A DNA stretch of 64,000 bases, taken from contig JAJZVW010000012.1 of NCBI GenBank assembly GCA_021847015.1, positions 39,451-103,450 of the forward strand, read 5' to 3'. Below, piece by piece: positions 24,994 to 36,461 of the stretch. Under the pieces are notes generated by a model, which saw only the letters and a program-made list of their open reading frames with translations, did no database searches and was not told the origin of the DNA. The DNA is from Pseudomonadota bacterium (GTDB taxonomy: Bacteria; Pseudomonadota; Alphaproteobacteria; Rhodospirillales; Magnetospirillaceae). Position 1 is the stretch's first letter; the number at the start of each line of letters is the position of its first letter. Position numbers and translations under genes: made by a program.

Positions 24994-26634
24994 TTGCTCC
25001 ACCGCGCCCGTCTGGGCTACAAACGCGCGCCTTTCCCATGGAGACCGAGGCCCGTGGAGACCGACGAGCGCGCAATGGCCTGGACCCCGAACGCGGCGGA
25101 TGCCGTCGGCGGCGTCCGCGCCATGCCCATGGGAACGGTGGCGGCCTTCGCCTTCTGCCTGGCGGCGGCCCTGGCGCCGGTGCTGACCGTCGAGACCCCC
25201 CCTTTGGCCGATTACCTGGACCATCTCGGCCGCATGCACGCGCTGGCCGATCTCGGGCGCGATCCGCTGCTGGCGAAATTCTACGCCGTCCGCTGGGCGG
25301 TGCTGCCCAATCTGGCCATGGACCTCATGGTCCCGCCGCTGATGCGGTTCATGGACGTGTATGCCGCCGGGCGCCTGTTCCTGGTGGCGATCCTGACGCT
25401 GCTGGCGGGCGGCGCCTTCGCCATCCACTACGCGCTCTTCCGCCGCGCCAATCCCTTCCCGTTCGCGGGGTTCCTGCTGCTGTACAACTTCGCCTTCCTT
25501 CAAGGCCTGGTGAACTATCTGATGGGGGTGGCGCTGGCGCTCTGGGCCGTGGCGGCGTGGCTGGGCTTGCGGGAGCGGTCGCCATGGCTGCGGGGCGCGG
25601 TGTCCGCCGTGGCCGCCATCGTCCTGTTCCTGTGCCACCTGTCGGCCCTGGGGATCTACGGCTTCGCCCTCTTGTGCCACGAGGGCTGGTGGCTGGTGCG
25701 GCACCGCCGCCTGGCGTGGCGGCGGCTGGCGGCCGAGGCGGCCGCCTTCGCGCTGCCGTTCCTGGCGGTGCTGCCGCTGTTGGCGGCGAGCCCGACCGAC
25801 GGGCTGGCGGGTGACGTGGATTTCGACTTTCCCAACAAGCTGGAGGGCCTGCAATGGCTGTTCGACGGCTACTGGGACTGGGCGGACTACCTTTGGGCGG
25901 GGCTGGTGCTGACGGTCCTCGGCGGGGCCCTGGCCAGCCGGTCGCTGCGCAGCCATCCCGCCGGGCTGGTGTTCCTTGCGGGCGGGACGCTCCTGTACCT
26001 GGCGATGCCCTCGATCCTGTTCGATTCCTGGGGCGCGGACGTGCGCCTGCCGGTGGGGCTGCTGTTCGTGCTGACCGGCTTTCTTCGGGCGGAATTCCCC
26101 AAGCCCTGGCAGCAGCGGGCGTTCCTGGGCGCGGTGATGGCTCTGGCCTTGGGGCGCTTCGCCACCGTCGAGGCCGCCTGGCGGTCCCTCGACGCCGATC
26201 TCCACGACTTCCGCCAGTCCCTGCACGCCATCGCCCCGGGCAGCCGGGTGCTGCTGGTCGAGGCCGACAATCCCGGGGGTTCGCTCGGCTTCAACCGCCC
26301 GCTGTCCCACGCCTCGTGCCTGGCGATGGTCGAACGCTCCAGCTTCGTCGCCGATGCCTTCACCGAGCCGGGCAAGCAGGTCCTGGTGGTGCGTCCCGAA
26401 TACTTCGCCCAGTCCAACGCCACCGACGACGATTCCCCTGCGCTGTCGGAAATCCTGCGCGCGCGGGCCAAGCCGGGCAGTGCCGGGGACGCGTACTGGG
26501 GACGGTGGTGGACGCAGTTCGACTACGTCTACGTGGTCTATTCGGACCGGGCGGCCGAGCCCGATCCGCCGGGGATGCGCCTGCTGTACCCGGGCCGGCG
26601 ATTCCAGCTCTACAAAGTCGCCACGACCGGCTGA
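24994..26634 (+). CDS. Polytopic membrane protein of unknown function
   Basis: A 546-residue integral membrane protein with about 10-12 hydrophobic helices (for example GTVAAFAFCLAAALAPVLTV, LFLVAILTLLAGGAFAIHYALF, AVSAVAAIVLFLCHLSALGIYGF) and a soluble C-terminal domain of about 150 residues. The layout resembles GT-C glycosyltransferase-like or lipid-carrier proteins, but no diagnostic motif is recognised. Starts at 24994, 25054 (GTG) or 25075 (ATG, MAWTPNAAD) are possible. It precedes a GT39-like enzyme and a GH17 protein in the same direction, which hints at a role in an envelope glycan. Confidence 0.75.
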   Translation: MLHRARLGYKRAPFPWRPRPVETDERAMAWTPNAADAVGGVRAMPMGTVAAFAFCLAAALAPVLTVETPPLADYLDHLGRMHALADLGRDPLLAKFYAVRWAVLPNLAMDLMVPPLMRFMDVYAAGRLFLVAILTLLAGGAFAIHYALFRRANPFPFAGFLLLYNFAFLQGLVNYLMGVALALWAVAAWLGLRERSPWLRGAVSAVAAIVLFLCHLSALGIYGFALLCHEGWWLVRHRRLAWRRLAAEAAAFALPFLAVLPLLAASPTDGLAGDVDFDFPNKLEGLQWLFDGYWDWADYLWAGLVLTVLGGALASRSLRSHPAGLVFLAGGTLLYLAMPSILFDSWGADVRLPVGLLFVLTGFLRAEFPKPWQQRAFLGAVMALALGRFATVEAAWRSLDADLHDFRQSLHAIAPGSRVLLVEADNPGGSLGFNRPLSHASCLAMVERSSFVADAFTEPGKQVLVVRPEYFAQSNATDDDSPALSEILRARAKPGSAGDAYWGRWWTQFDYVYVVYSDRAAEPDPPGMRLLYPGRRFQLYKVATTG

Positions 26635-26704
26635 GGGCGAATCCGGCCGTACTGCCGCCACAAATCGGGGGCACGGTGCCGGGCGAAAGGGCGGCACGTC
26701 TTCG

Positions 26705-26789
26705 TGTCATCCTCGGAGGCCGACGCAGCATCTTTCAGGGGCTTCCGCGCGGATGGCCGTTCCTTTCACGTGCGTTTGGCGGCAATGAC
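26705..26789. repeat. Degenerate dispersed palindromic repeat, copy 4
   Basis: The outline TGTCATCCTCGG...GCATCTTTCAGGGGCTTCCGCG...TTCCTTTCACGTGCG...GCAATGAC matches the repeat family, but many positions have decayed and the outer stem pairs poorly. It lies in the 323-bp gap 26635-26957. The only other thing I see in that gap is a 12-codon open frame starting at 26923, whose TGA overlaps the GTG start of the next gene. Confidence 0.5.
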
Positions 26790-26957
26790 GCCCGGTGGGG
26801 CCTCATGCCGTCCATTGACGGCGCGGCGCCTTACGCATAAGGAAGTACCGGCCGCAGGCCGGCGGTCCGTCCCCCGCCCGAGGGCATAGACCGAAGGGGG
26901 CCGCGCAGACGAAGGGAATGGAATGAACGCCGCCCGCTTGGCGAGGAGCAGAACAGC

Positions 26958-28637
26958 GTGACCTCTCCCATCCCATCCTCGCCCGCCATGGGCGACGAGG
27001 CCTCGCAGGCCGCCTATATCCCCGCCGATGTTCCGTTGACGGTGGCCATCGCCGGCGCCCGCTGGACCGTGTGGGACGGCGCGGTGCGGCTGATCCTGTT
27101 CGCCGCCTTCGTCCTGGTGGTGCTGACCTTCCCCGATTTCGGCATCACCCATGACGAGGAAGTTCAGGCCATCTACGGTGAGAAGCTGCTGTCCTGGTAC
27201 CTGAGCGGATTTGCCGACCGCTCCGCCTTCAATTACCTCGACCTGTTCTGGTATGGCGGCCTGTTCGACCTCGTCGCCGCCATCCTCAACAAGGTCTCGC
27301 CGTTCGGGTATTACGAGACCCGCCATCTGCTGGGCGGGCTGGTCGGGGTGGGCGGCCTGTTCCTGGCGTGGCGGCTGGGCCGCTTGGCCGGCGGGCCGCG
27401 GGCCGGGATGCTGGCCACCGTCCTGCTGGCGATGACGCCCGCCTATATCGGCCACAGCTTCAACAATCCCAAGGACGTTCCCTTCGCCGTCGGCATGCTG
27501 TGGGCGCTCTACGCGCTGGCCCGGGTGGTGATCGAACTGCCGCGCCCGCGCACCCGGACGGTGGCCTGGTTCGGGGTGGCGCTGGGCGTGGCCCTCAGCA
27601 TCCGGGTGGGGGCGCTTCTCATCATCGGCTATCTGGGGCTGGCGGTGCTGGCGCATTTCGGGCTGCGGCTGCGCATGGCCGGCTGGGATCGGACGCGCCG
27701 GCAGGTGGGCGCGCTGACGCCGAGGATGCTGGGGGCGCTGGCCCTGGCCTGGGCGGTCATCGCCCTGTTCTGGCCGTGGGCGGTGCAGGACCCGTTGAAC
27801 CCGGTGCGGGCGCTGTCCCATTTCTCGCGCTACGACATCGACATCGAAAGCATGTTCGCCGGCCGGCTGGTGCCGGCCACGAATTTGCCGGCGCTGTACC
27901 TGCCGGGGTATCTGGCCGTCACCCTTCCGGAGGCGGTGCTGGTGGGATTCGCCGCGCTGGCGGGCGGGCTGGCGCTGCGCCGGAGGCGTCCCGACGAGGA
28001 CGGAAGGGTCGTGGCGCTGACGCTGCTGGCCGCCCTGTTTCCCATCGCCTTCTTCATCGTCTTCCGGCCCACGGCCTATGACGGCCTGCGCCATTTCCTG
28101 TTCGTGATCCCGCCCATCGCGGTACTGTCCGCGCTGGGGCTGGAACGCCTGTGGGCGTGGGCGGAGAGCCGTTCGCGCAAGGCCGGCCGGGCCTTCGCCG
28201 CCCTGCTGCTGGGGGCGGCCGTGATCCAGGGCACCCTGATCGCCCGCCTGCATCCCGACGAATATATCTATTACAACGCCCTGGTCGGCGGGGTTCGGGG
28301 CGCCGCGAGCGGGTGGGAGCTGGATTACTGGAGCAACTCCATGCATGAGGCGACCGACCGCCTCGCCGACGCCGTCCTGCTCGAAAACGGGGGCAAGCCG
28401 CCGGCCAGGCCGGTGAAGGTGGACATCTGCGGCAACGGGCTGTCGGCCAGCTATTTCTTCCCGCGATGGATGGTGGAGACCCAGAGCCTCGCCGATGCCG
28501 ATTACATCATCTGCTTCACCCAGGCGGATTGCTGGCAGACCTGGCGTGGCCGGCCGGTGGCGGAGATCACACGTTTCGGCGCGCTGTTGAGCGTAGTCAA
28601 GGATCGGCGCGGCCTGCCCGATCCCGGCCGGGAGTGA
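26958..28637 (+). CDS. GT39-like (PMT/ArnT-type) membrane glycosyltransferase
   Basis: A 559-residue polytopic membrane protein. The periplasmic acidic motif FPDFGITHDEEVQAIYG after TM1 resembles the catalytic Asp/Glu loop of dolichyl- or polyprenyl-phosphate-sugar-dependent GT39 enzymes. Further support comes from the HSFNNPKDVPFAVGMLWALY segment and GLRHFLFVIPP. About ten helices are predicted, with a soluble C-terminal tail of about 140 residues. Translation may begin at GTG 26958 or ATG 26988. The next gene starts 8 bp after its stop, so the two are probably co-transcribed. The acceptor is unknown. Confidence 0.78.
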   Translation: MTSPIPSSPAMGDEASQAAYIPADVPLTVAIAGARWTVWDGAVRLILFAAFVLVVLTFPDFGITHDEEVQAIYGEKLLSWYLSGFADRSAFNYLDLFWYGGLFDLVAAILNKVSPFGYYETRHLLGGLVGVGGLFLAWRLGRLAGGPRAGMLATVLLAMTPAYIGHSFNNPKDVPFAVGMLWALYALARVVIELPRPRTRTVAWFGVALGVALSIRVGALLIIGYLGLAVLAHFGLRLRMAGWDRTRRQVGALTPRMLGALALAWAVIALFWPWAVQDPLNPVRALSHFSRYDIDIESMFAGRLVPATNLPALYLPGYLAVTLPEAVLVGFAALAGGLALRRRRPDEDGRVVALTLLAALFPIAFFIVFRPTAYDGLRHFLFVIPPIAVLSALGLERLWAWAESRSRKAGRAFAALLLGAAVIQGTLIARLHPDEYIYYNALVGGVRGAASGWELDYWSNSMHEATDRLADAVLLENGGKPPARPVKVDICGNGLSASYFFPRWMVETQSLADADYIICFTQADCWQTWRGRPVAEITRFGALLSVVKDRRGLPDPGRE

Positions 28638-28645
28638 GGAGCGCC

Positions 28646-30331
28646 ATGCGCCTGTTCGCCGTCCTGGCGATGGTTGCCGCCACGGCCGCGGCCAGTGTGG
28701 CCGGCTGGTGGTGGTTCAACCGGCCGGTGCCGATCGCGCTGTCCTTCGACGAGCCCTTCGCCAGCGTCTCGTTCGCGCCGTTCCGGTGGGGCGAAAGCCC
28801 GCTGTCCCACGATTACCCGACCCGCGCCGAGATCGAGCGGGACTTGGCCAGCCTGGCGGGCGTCGCCAAGGGCGTGCGCACCTATACGGCGCGCGAGGGC
28901 CTGGGGCTGGTGCCCGAGATCGCGGGGAAATACGGCCTGGAGGTCACCCATTCCGCGTGGCTGGGCAGGGAACCGCCCATCAACGACCTGGAGGTGCGGG
29001 CGCTGATCGCCGCCGCGAACGAGCACCCGGACACCATCAAGCGGGTGATCGTCGGCAACGAGGTGCTGCTGCGCAAAGACCTGACGCCCGAGCAGCTGAT
29101 CGGCTACATCCGCCGGGTCAGGGCGGCGGTGAAGCAGCCGGTTTCCTACGCCGACGTGTGGGCGTTCTGGTTGAAGCACCCGGAACTGGCCAAGGAGGTG
29201 GATTTCATCACCATCCACATCCTGCCTTATTGGGAGGACGAGCCGGTCTCGGTCGATGACGCCGCCGATCACGTGGTCAAGGTCTACCGCATGGTGCAGC
29301 AGGCCTTTCCGGGCAAGCCCATCCTGATCGGCGAATCGGGCTGGCCGACGCGCGGCCGCGACCGTGGCCCGGCGGCGGCCAACATGGTCAACGGCGCCAA
29401 GTTCGTGCGCACCCTGGCCAAGCTCGCCAAGGAGAACGGCTTCGACTACAACGTCGTCGAGGCCTTCGACCAGCCGTGGAAGGCCAAGCTGGAAGGCACC
29501 ATCGGCGCCAATTGGGGCGTGGTGGACGACCGGCGGCACGTCAAGTTCCGCATGTCGGGCCCGGTCGAGGAAAATCCCGGCTGGCCGGTCCAGGCCGCCG
29601 CCTCGGCGCTGCTCGGCGCAGCGGGGGCGCTGTGGTTCCTGCGCCGAGGCCTGCGCCATCCGCCGCTCCGCGCGCTGGCCGTCGCCGCCCTGGCCCAGGG
29701 GCTCGCCGTGCTCGTCGTTTGGCAGGCGATGAACGCTTGGTGGCTGGCCTACGACATTCCGGGGATGATCTGGGCGGGTATCCGCGTCGGCCTGCATGCC
29801 GCCCTGGCGGCGCTGATCCTGAAGGCGGCCGGCGAGGGGCTGCGCGAGGGGGCCACGCCCGTCGCCAGCCGCTGGGCCGAGCGGCTGGTGGCGATGTACG
29901 CGGCGGCGGCCGTGGCCGACACTCTGATCCTGCTGGTCATGGGCCGCTACCGCGACATTCCCAACATCGAATTCCTGGTGCCCGCCCTGGGGGTGGCCGC
30001 CTGGGCGCTGCTGCGCATGGGCTTTTATCGCCTGCCCTGGGCCAAGGCCTTCGCCGTCGGCCGCCTGTTCTCGGACGGCGCTCCCGGCGGGTTCGGGCCG
30101 GCCAAGGGCATGACCCTGTGGCTGTGGGCGTCGGTGTTGATCGCCCCGCTGTCGGAAGCGGTGGCGCTGGCCCAAGGCGACGATTTCGTCGCCATGCACC
30201 CCAAACTCTCGGACCAATTGCCGCTGCTGCTGGGAATCATGGTGGCCAACCGCGAGATGCTGGTGTGGAGCGCCATGCTGGCGCTGCTGTCGCTGCCGTT
30301 CTGGGCGGAGTGGCGGCTGAAGGGGCGGTGA
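28646..30331 (+). CDS. GH17-family beta-1,3-glucanase-like membrane protein
   Basis: A 561-residue protein with an N-terminal signal anchor, a periplasmic GH17 catalytic domain (about 35-300) and about 7 C-terminal transmembrane helices. The acid/base glutamate is seen in VIVGNEVLLR (about 136) and the nucleophile in ILIGESGWPT (about 228). In proteobacteria such membrane-bound GH17 proteins modify or transglycosylate beta-1,3-glucans or osmoregulated periplasmic glucans. With the preceding GT39-like gene it suggests local synthesis and trimming of a surface glycan. The ATG at 28646 has GAGGAGCGCC just upstream. Confidence 0.85.
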   Translation: MRLFAVLAMVAATAAASVAGWWWFNRPVPIALSFDEPFASVSFAPFRWGESPLSHDYPTRAEIERDLASLAGVAKGVRTYTAREGLGLVPEIAGKYGLEVTHSAWLGREPPINDLEVRALIAAANEHPDTIKRVIVGNEVLLRKDLTPEQLIGYIRRVRAAVKQPVSYADVWAFWLKHPELAKEVDFITIHILPYWEDEPVSVDDAADHVVKVYRMVQQAFPGKPILIGESGWPTRGRDRGPAAANMVNGAKFVRTLAKLAKENGFDYNVVEAFDQPWKAKLEGTIGANWGVVDDRRHVKFRMSGPVEENPGWPVQAAASALLGAAGALWFLRRGLRHPPLRALAVAALAQGLAVLVVWQAMNAWWLAYDIPGMIWAGIRVGLHAALAALILKAAGEGLREGATPVASRWAERLVAMYAAAAVADTLILLVMGRYRDIPNIEFLVPALGVAAWALLRMGFYRLPWAKAFAVGRLFSDGAPGGFGPAKGMTLWLWASVLIAPLSEAVALAQGDDFVAMHPKLSDQLPLLLGIMVANREMLVWSAMLALLSLPFWAEWRLKGR

Positions 30332-30342
30332 GGGTTTTTCGC

Positions 30343-30425
30343 TGTCATCGCGAGCCGAAAGTGAGGGATCTTTCAGGCACCCCGCATAAAGGATCCCTCC
30401 GTTCGCTTGCGCTCGGTCGGGATGA
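30343..30425. repeat. Dispersed intergenic palindromic repeat, copy 5
   Basis: TGTCATCGCGAGCCGAAAGT at the left end faces TTGCGCTCGGTCGGGATGAC at the right end. The core GGGATCTTTCAGGCACCCCG is well conserved against copies 2 and 6. It separates the GH17 gene from the phosphodiesterase gene. Confidence 0.75.
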
Positions 30426-30443
30426 CCGCGTGAGCGAGGGCGC

Positions 30444-31832
30444 ATGATGGAAGCCATGAAACCTCACGTCCTCGCCGCGCTGGCCTGTGCGCTGCCGCTG
30501 TTGCTCTCCGCTCCGGCGGGCGCGGACGGGCTGTCCGGCAAGGGCACGTTCATCGCTTTCACCGACCCGCATTTCGATCCGCTCCGGGATCCCTCGGTGC
30601 TTGGCGCCCTGGAGGCGGCCGAGCCCAAGGATTGGGAGGCCATCCTGGAGCGTTCCGGCGTGTCCGACTTCGGCGCCTACGGCAGGGATGCGCCGTGGCC
30701 GCTGGTGAAATCGGCGCTGGACGCCATGGCGGCCGCCGATCCCAAGCCCGATTTCGTCCTGTTTCTGGGCGACCTCGTCGCCCATCATCTCCGGGAATCC
30801 TATTTCGCCTACGACGCCCGGCCGACCGAGACGCGCTATGCCGCCTTCCTCGGCAAGACGGCGGCCTTCATGGCCATGGAACTGGGACGGCGCTTTCCCG
30901 GCGCGCCGATCCTGCCGGTTCTCGGCAACAACGACGCCGATTGCGGCGATTATTCGCCCGAGCCGGACGGACCGGCCCTGGCGGCTTACGCGGCGGCGTG
31001 GAAACCCCTGGTGGGGCCGCAGGCGGAGACCTTCGCCGCCACCTTCCGCCAGGGCGGCTATTACAGCATCGCCCATCCGACGGTGCCCAAGCGGCGGATC
31101 GTGGTCCTCGACGACACCTTTCTGTCGGAGCATTACCGCGCGTGCGGGGATGGGACCGCCGATCCCGGGCGGCGGCAATTGGACTGGCTGAAGGGCGAGC
31201 TGGATTCCGCCGCCGCCAGGGGAGAGAAGGTGTGGCTTCTGCTGCACATCCCGGTGGGCATCGACGTCTGGGCCACCCTGCGCCGGGGCGCCTGCCTGCT
31301 GCCGCCGCAGCCGATGCTGGAGGCCAAATACGCGCCGCGGCTTCTGCGAATCCTTCGGGACGGCGCGTCCGCCCTGCAATCGCTATGGTCGGGCCACATC
31401 CACATGGACGATGGGCGGCTGCTGCCGGGCGCACCCCCTGTGCTGGACAAGGTGGTTCCCGGCGTCAGCCCGATTTTCGGCAACAACCCGGCGTTCCAGG
31501 TCTACGCCTACGATCCCGGCGACGGTGCGATCCGCGACTACCGCACCTGGATTCTGCCCGGTCTGGATGCCGGGAAGCCCCCGGTGTGGAGGGTGGAATA
31601 CACGTTCTCGCAGGCCTATGGACTCACCCGCGTGGACGGGGCGGCGATGGCGGCCCTGGCCGGCCGCCTGCCCGGGGATGCCGATACCCGGCGCCTTTAC
31701 CAGACCTATTACGCGTCGTCGGACGTCGCCCGCAGCGCCATCACGCCCGGCAATTGGCGGGCCTATTGGTGCGGCATCGGCAACGTCACGCCTCCTGCGT
31801 TCCAGGCGTGCTATTGCGGCGGTCCCCGGTAG
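30444..31832 (+). CDS. Exported acid-sphingomyelinase-like phosphodiesterase
   Basis: A 462-residue calcineurin-like metallophosphoesterase with a signal peptide (HVLAALACALPLLLSAPAGA). The dimetal motifs appear in order: FTDPHFDP (DxH), LFLGDLVAH (GDxx), VLGNNDAD (GN-ND in place of GNHE/D), a histidine in LLLHIPVG, and SGHIHMDDG (GHxH). The overall arrangement resembles eukaryotic and bacterial acid sphingomyelinase-like phosphodiesterases. The substrate is unknown. Several ATGs (30444, 30447, 30456) could start translation. It probably acts in the periplasm or outside the cell. Confidence 0.83.
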   Translation: MMEAMKPHVLAALACALPLLLSAPAGADGLSGKGTFIAFTDPHFDPLRDPSVLGALEAAEPKDWEAILERSGVSDFGAYGRDAPWPLVKSALDAMAAADPKPDFVLFLGDLVAHHLRESYFAYDARPTETRYAAFLGKTAAFMAMELGRRFPGAPILPVLGNNDADCGDYSPEPDGPALAAYAAAWKPLVGPQAETFAATFRQGGYYSIAHPTVPKRRIVVLDDTFLSEHYRACGDGTADPGRRQLDWLKGELDSAAARGEKVWLLLHIPVGIDVWATLRRGACLLPPQPMLEAKYAPRLLRILRDGASALQSLWSGHIHMDDGRLLPGAPPVLDKVVPGVSPIFGNNPAFQVYAYDPGDGAIRDYRTWILPGLDAGKPPVWRVEYTFSQAYGLTRVDGAAMAALAGRLPGDADTRRLYQTYYASSDVARSAITPGNWRAYWCGIGNVTPPAFQACYCGGPR

Positions 31833-31833
31833 G

Positions 31834-34186
<2,353 letters not shown>

Positions 34187-34363
34187 ACCGGATGCTCCTG
34201 AAACTGACGCCGGCCAAGATGGCGAAAAAGGCCCGATAATATAGGCACAGCACTGCGCCCTGGCGCGATTCGCGGCGAACGGAAAAATTGGGTTGCCGCC
34301 TGCTGGGTTGTCAAGTGCCGCGGATATTACGCAGCGATTTTCATTACACATCCCCGCTCAGGT

Positions 34364-34475
34364 TGTCATCCCGGCCGAGCGTAAGCGAGTGGAGGGATCT
34401 TTCACGCGAAGCTGCCTGAAAGATCCCTCGCCTACGCTGGGGATGACAACGAAAAAAACCATAATGAGAACCGCT
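34364..34475. repeat. Dispersed palindromic repeat, copy 6, with half of the outer arm
   Basis: The repeat TGTCATCCCGGCCGAGCGTA ... CTGGGGATGACA spans 34364-34448. It is followed at 34461-34475 by ATAATGAGAACCGCT, the right outer arm of the compound element at 6699-6840; the left arm is missing. Together with the next copy it occupies most of the 441-bp gap between metY and the hydrolase gene (34187-34627). Confidence 0.72.
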
Positions 34476-34524
34476 GATTATTACGGGTGATCACGGATTG
34501 CGGCTTGTCTGTTCGCTTTTTCGT

Positions 34525-34606
34525 TGTCATCCGGGTCGCGCGCGGACAATCTTTAGATACTTCGCAGAAACGATCCCCGCGCTCGCTTGGGTTCGGTCGG
34601 GGTGAC
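34525..34606. repeat. Dispersed intergenic palindromic repeat, copy 7
   Basis: A diverged copy: TGTCATCCGGGTCGCGCGCG ... GGTTCGGTCGGGGTGAC. The central ATCTTTAGATACTTCGCAGA block has lost several pairs. It ends 21 bp before the ATG of the downstream hydrolase gene, so it lies in the probable 5' leader. Confidence 0.6.
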
Positions 34607-34627
34607 GGATGAAGGATTGGGGTCCCC

Positions 34628-35683
34628 ATGTCTGACGAGACGATTTTCGAGCGTGACGGCGCCTTGGGCCGTGTCCTGTTGAACCGTCCGCAGGTTCTGA
34701 ACGCCCTGTCGCCCGCGCAGTTCCGGGAGATCGGCCGGCGACTGGCCGTCTGGGAGGAGGATGCGTCGGTCGGCCTGGTGGTCGTGGAAGGGCGCGGCGA
34801 CGCGGCCTTTTCGGCGGGCGGCGACCTCCGCGCCGTGTGGGAGGCCCGTGCCCGCGGCGACCACGCAGCCAACCGCGCCCTGTTCCGCGACGAATACTCC
34901 CTGGACCGCCGCATCCACCGCTATCCGAAACCCTACGTGGCCCTGATGGACGGCATCGTCATGGGGGGTGGTGCCGGAATATCCGTGAACGGTCCCTTCC
35001 GGGTGGCGACCGAGCGCACGGTGTTCGCCATGCCCGAAACCGCCATCGGCTTTTTCCCCGACGTGGGGGCGACCCATTTCCTGTCCCGCTGCCCCGGGCG
35101 CGTGGGGCTGTATCTGGGTGTGACGGGAACGCGCCTCGGCGGCGCCGATTGCCTGTGGGCGGGTCTGGCGACCCATTACGTGCCGTCGGCGGACCGCGGC
35201 GATCTGGTGGCGGCGCTCGGCCGGGCGGCGGCGTCGGCCGACCCCTGGGGCGCGGCCGCCCAGGTGCTGGCGGAATTCCACCGCGATCCGGGGCCTTCGG
35301 CCTTGGCCGGGCGGGCGGACAGCATCGACCACTGCTTCGGCCAGCCCACCTTGCGCGAGATCGTCTCCGCCCTGGTGGCGGACGGCGACGACTGGGCGTG
35401 GGACGCCCTGGAGCCGATCGGCGACAACTCGCCCACGTCGCTGATCGTCACGTTCCGGCAATTGACGGAGGGCGCGCATCTCGATTTCGAGGATGCGATC
35501 CGCCGCGAATTCCGCATGGCCAACCGCTTTCTCGCCGGTGGCGACCTCTTCGAGGGGATCCGCGCGAGGATCATCGACAAGGACAGGCAGCCGAAATGGG
35601 GCGCGGCGACGATCGCGGATGTGGCCGAAGCGGACATCGCCGCCTGCTTCGCGCCGCTTGCCGAGGAACTGGAGTTCGCTTGA
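34628..35683 (+). CDS. 3-hydroxyisobutyryl-CoA hydrolase (crotonase fold)
   Basis: A 351-residue crotonase-superfamily thioesterase of valine degradation. The oxyanion-hole segments are AFSAGGDLRAVW and MDGIVMGGGAGISVNGPFRVATE. The catalytic region MPETAIGFFPDVGATHFLSRCPG contains the Glu and Asp typical of HIBYL-CoA hydrolases rather than plain enoyl-CoA hydratases. The C-terminal FRMANRFLAGGDLFEGIRARIIDKDRQPKW is also family-specific. It stands alone, so no operon evidence supports the pathway; the call rests on motifs and length. Confidence 0.88.
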   Translation: MSDETIFERDGALGRVLLNRPQVLNALSPAQFREIGRRLAVWEEDASVGLVVVEGRGDAAFSAGGDLRAVWEARARGDHAANRALFRDEYSLDRRIHRYPKPYVALMDGIVMGGGAGISVNGPFRVATERTVFAMPETAIGFFPDVGATHFLSRCPGRVGLYLGVTGTRLGGADCLWAGLATHYVPSADRGDLVAALGRAAASADPWGAAAQVLAEFHRDPGPSALAGRADSIDHCFGQPTLREIVSALVADGDDWAWDALEPIGDNSPTSLIVTFRQLTEGAHLDFEDAIRREFRMANRFLAGGDLFEGIRARIIDKDRQPKWGAATIADVAEADIAACFAPLAEELEFA

Positions 35684-35710
35684 GGCGTTTCTGGGCGCGG
35701 CCTATTCAGC

Positions 35711-35788
35711 CATCGCGGCGAGCCGCAGGCGAGGGATCTTTCCGGCATTATATCGCGTGAAAGATCCCCCGCTTCGCACGGGATGGCA
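35711..35788. repeat. Dispersed intergenic palindromic repeat, copy 8
   Basis: CATCGCGGCGAGCCGCAGGC ... GCTTCGCACGGGATGGC, with the conserved GGGATCTTTCCGGCA and GTGAAAGATCCCCC centre. It lies between the convergent ends of the hydrolase gene and mucR, a position suited to a shared terminator. Confidence 0.7.
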
Positions 35789-35819
35789 AACCTCCCGCCG
35801 ATGGCGGATCGGTACGGGG

Positions 35820-36269
35820 TCAGCGGCTCTTGCGGCGACCCGCTTTTTCCTCGGCTTCGGTCTTGCGGCCGAGGCCGATCTTCTTGGCGAAATCGGAGCG
35901 TTGTGCCGCATAGTTCGGCGCCACCATCGGATAGTCCGGCGGCAGGTTCCATTTCGTCCGATATTCATCGGGCGTCATGTTGTAGGTGGTGCGCAGATGC
36001 CGCTTCAGCATCTTCAGCTTCTTGCCGTCTTCCAGGCAGACGATGTAGTCGGGCGTAACCGACTTCTTGACCGGCACGGCCGGCTTCGGCGCTTCCGCCT
36101 TCGCTTCCGGCTGGCCGTTTTCCAGCGACGACAGCGAGGCGTAGACGGTGTGGATGACCTCCGGAATCTGGCCGGCGGGCAGCGGGTTCTTGCTTACGTA
36201 GGCGGCAACGACGTCCACCGCCATACGGAGAATGTCGTCGCGGGGGGTTTTTTCGATGCTTTCAGTCAT
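35820..36269 (-). CDS. MucR/Ros-family transcriptional regulator
   Basis: A 149-residue DNA-binding protein. An N-terminal helical oligomerisation region (about 1-55) precedes the Ros/MucR domain SVTPDYIVCLEDGKKLKMLKRHLRTTYNMTPDEYRTKW. In Ros the zinc ligands are CxxC...HxxxH. Here the second Cys is Asp (CLED) and the second His position is Thr/Tyr (HLRTTY), as in reported family members that fold without zinc. Such proteins are global regulators of exopolysaccharide, motility and cell-cycle genes. Upstream on the minus strand a TTGACA (36332-36337) may be its -35 box. Confidence 0.9.
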   Translation of the reverse strand: MTESIEKTPRDDILRMAVDVVAAYVSKNPLPAGQIPEVIHTVYASLSSLENGQPEAKAEAPKPAVPVKKSVTPDYIVCLEDGKKLKMLKRHLRTTYNMTPDEYRTKWNLPPDYPMVAPNYAAQRSDFAKKIGLGRKTEAEEKAGRRKSR

Positions 36270-36461
36270 TGGGGCGTCCGACCGCGGTTCATGACGAGTT
36301 TCGAATCAATCAACGCATGGTTCGTTTTTCTTGTCAATTCCAATCTTCGAGATCCGAATAATGAGTTCTTTGCGACTCTACCGATTTCAATAAATCTCCC
36401 CCCTTCGTGGGATTGGATATACCCCAATGGTCTGTGTGCCCCCTCTGGTTCTCTTAACGGA

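Noticed and set aside
34187..34340. SAM-II or SAM/SAH riboswitch upstream of metY
   Set aside because: Expected by analogy in alphaproteobacteria, but the conserved riboswitch sequences and pseudoknot were not found on the minus strand.
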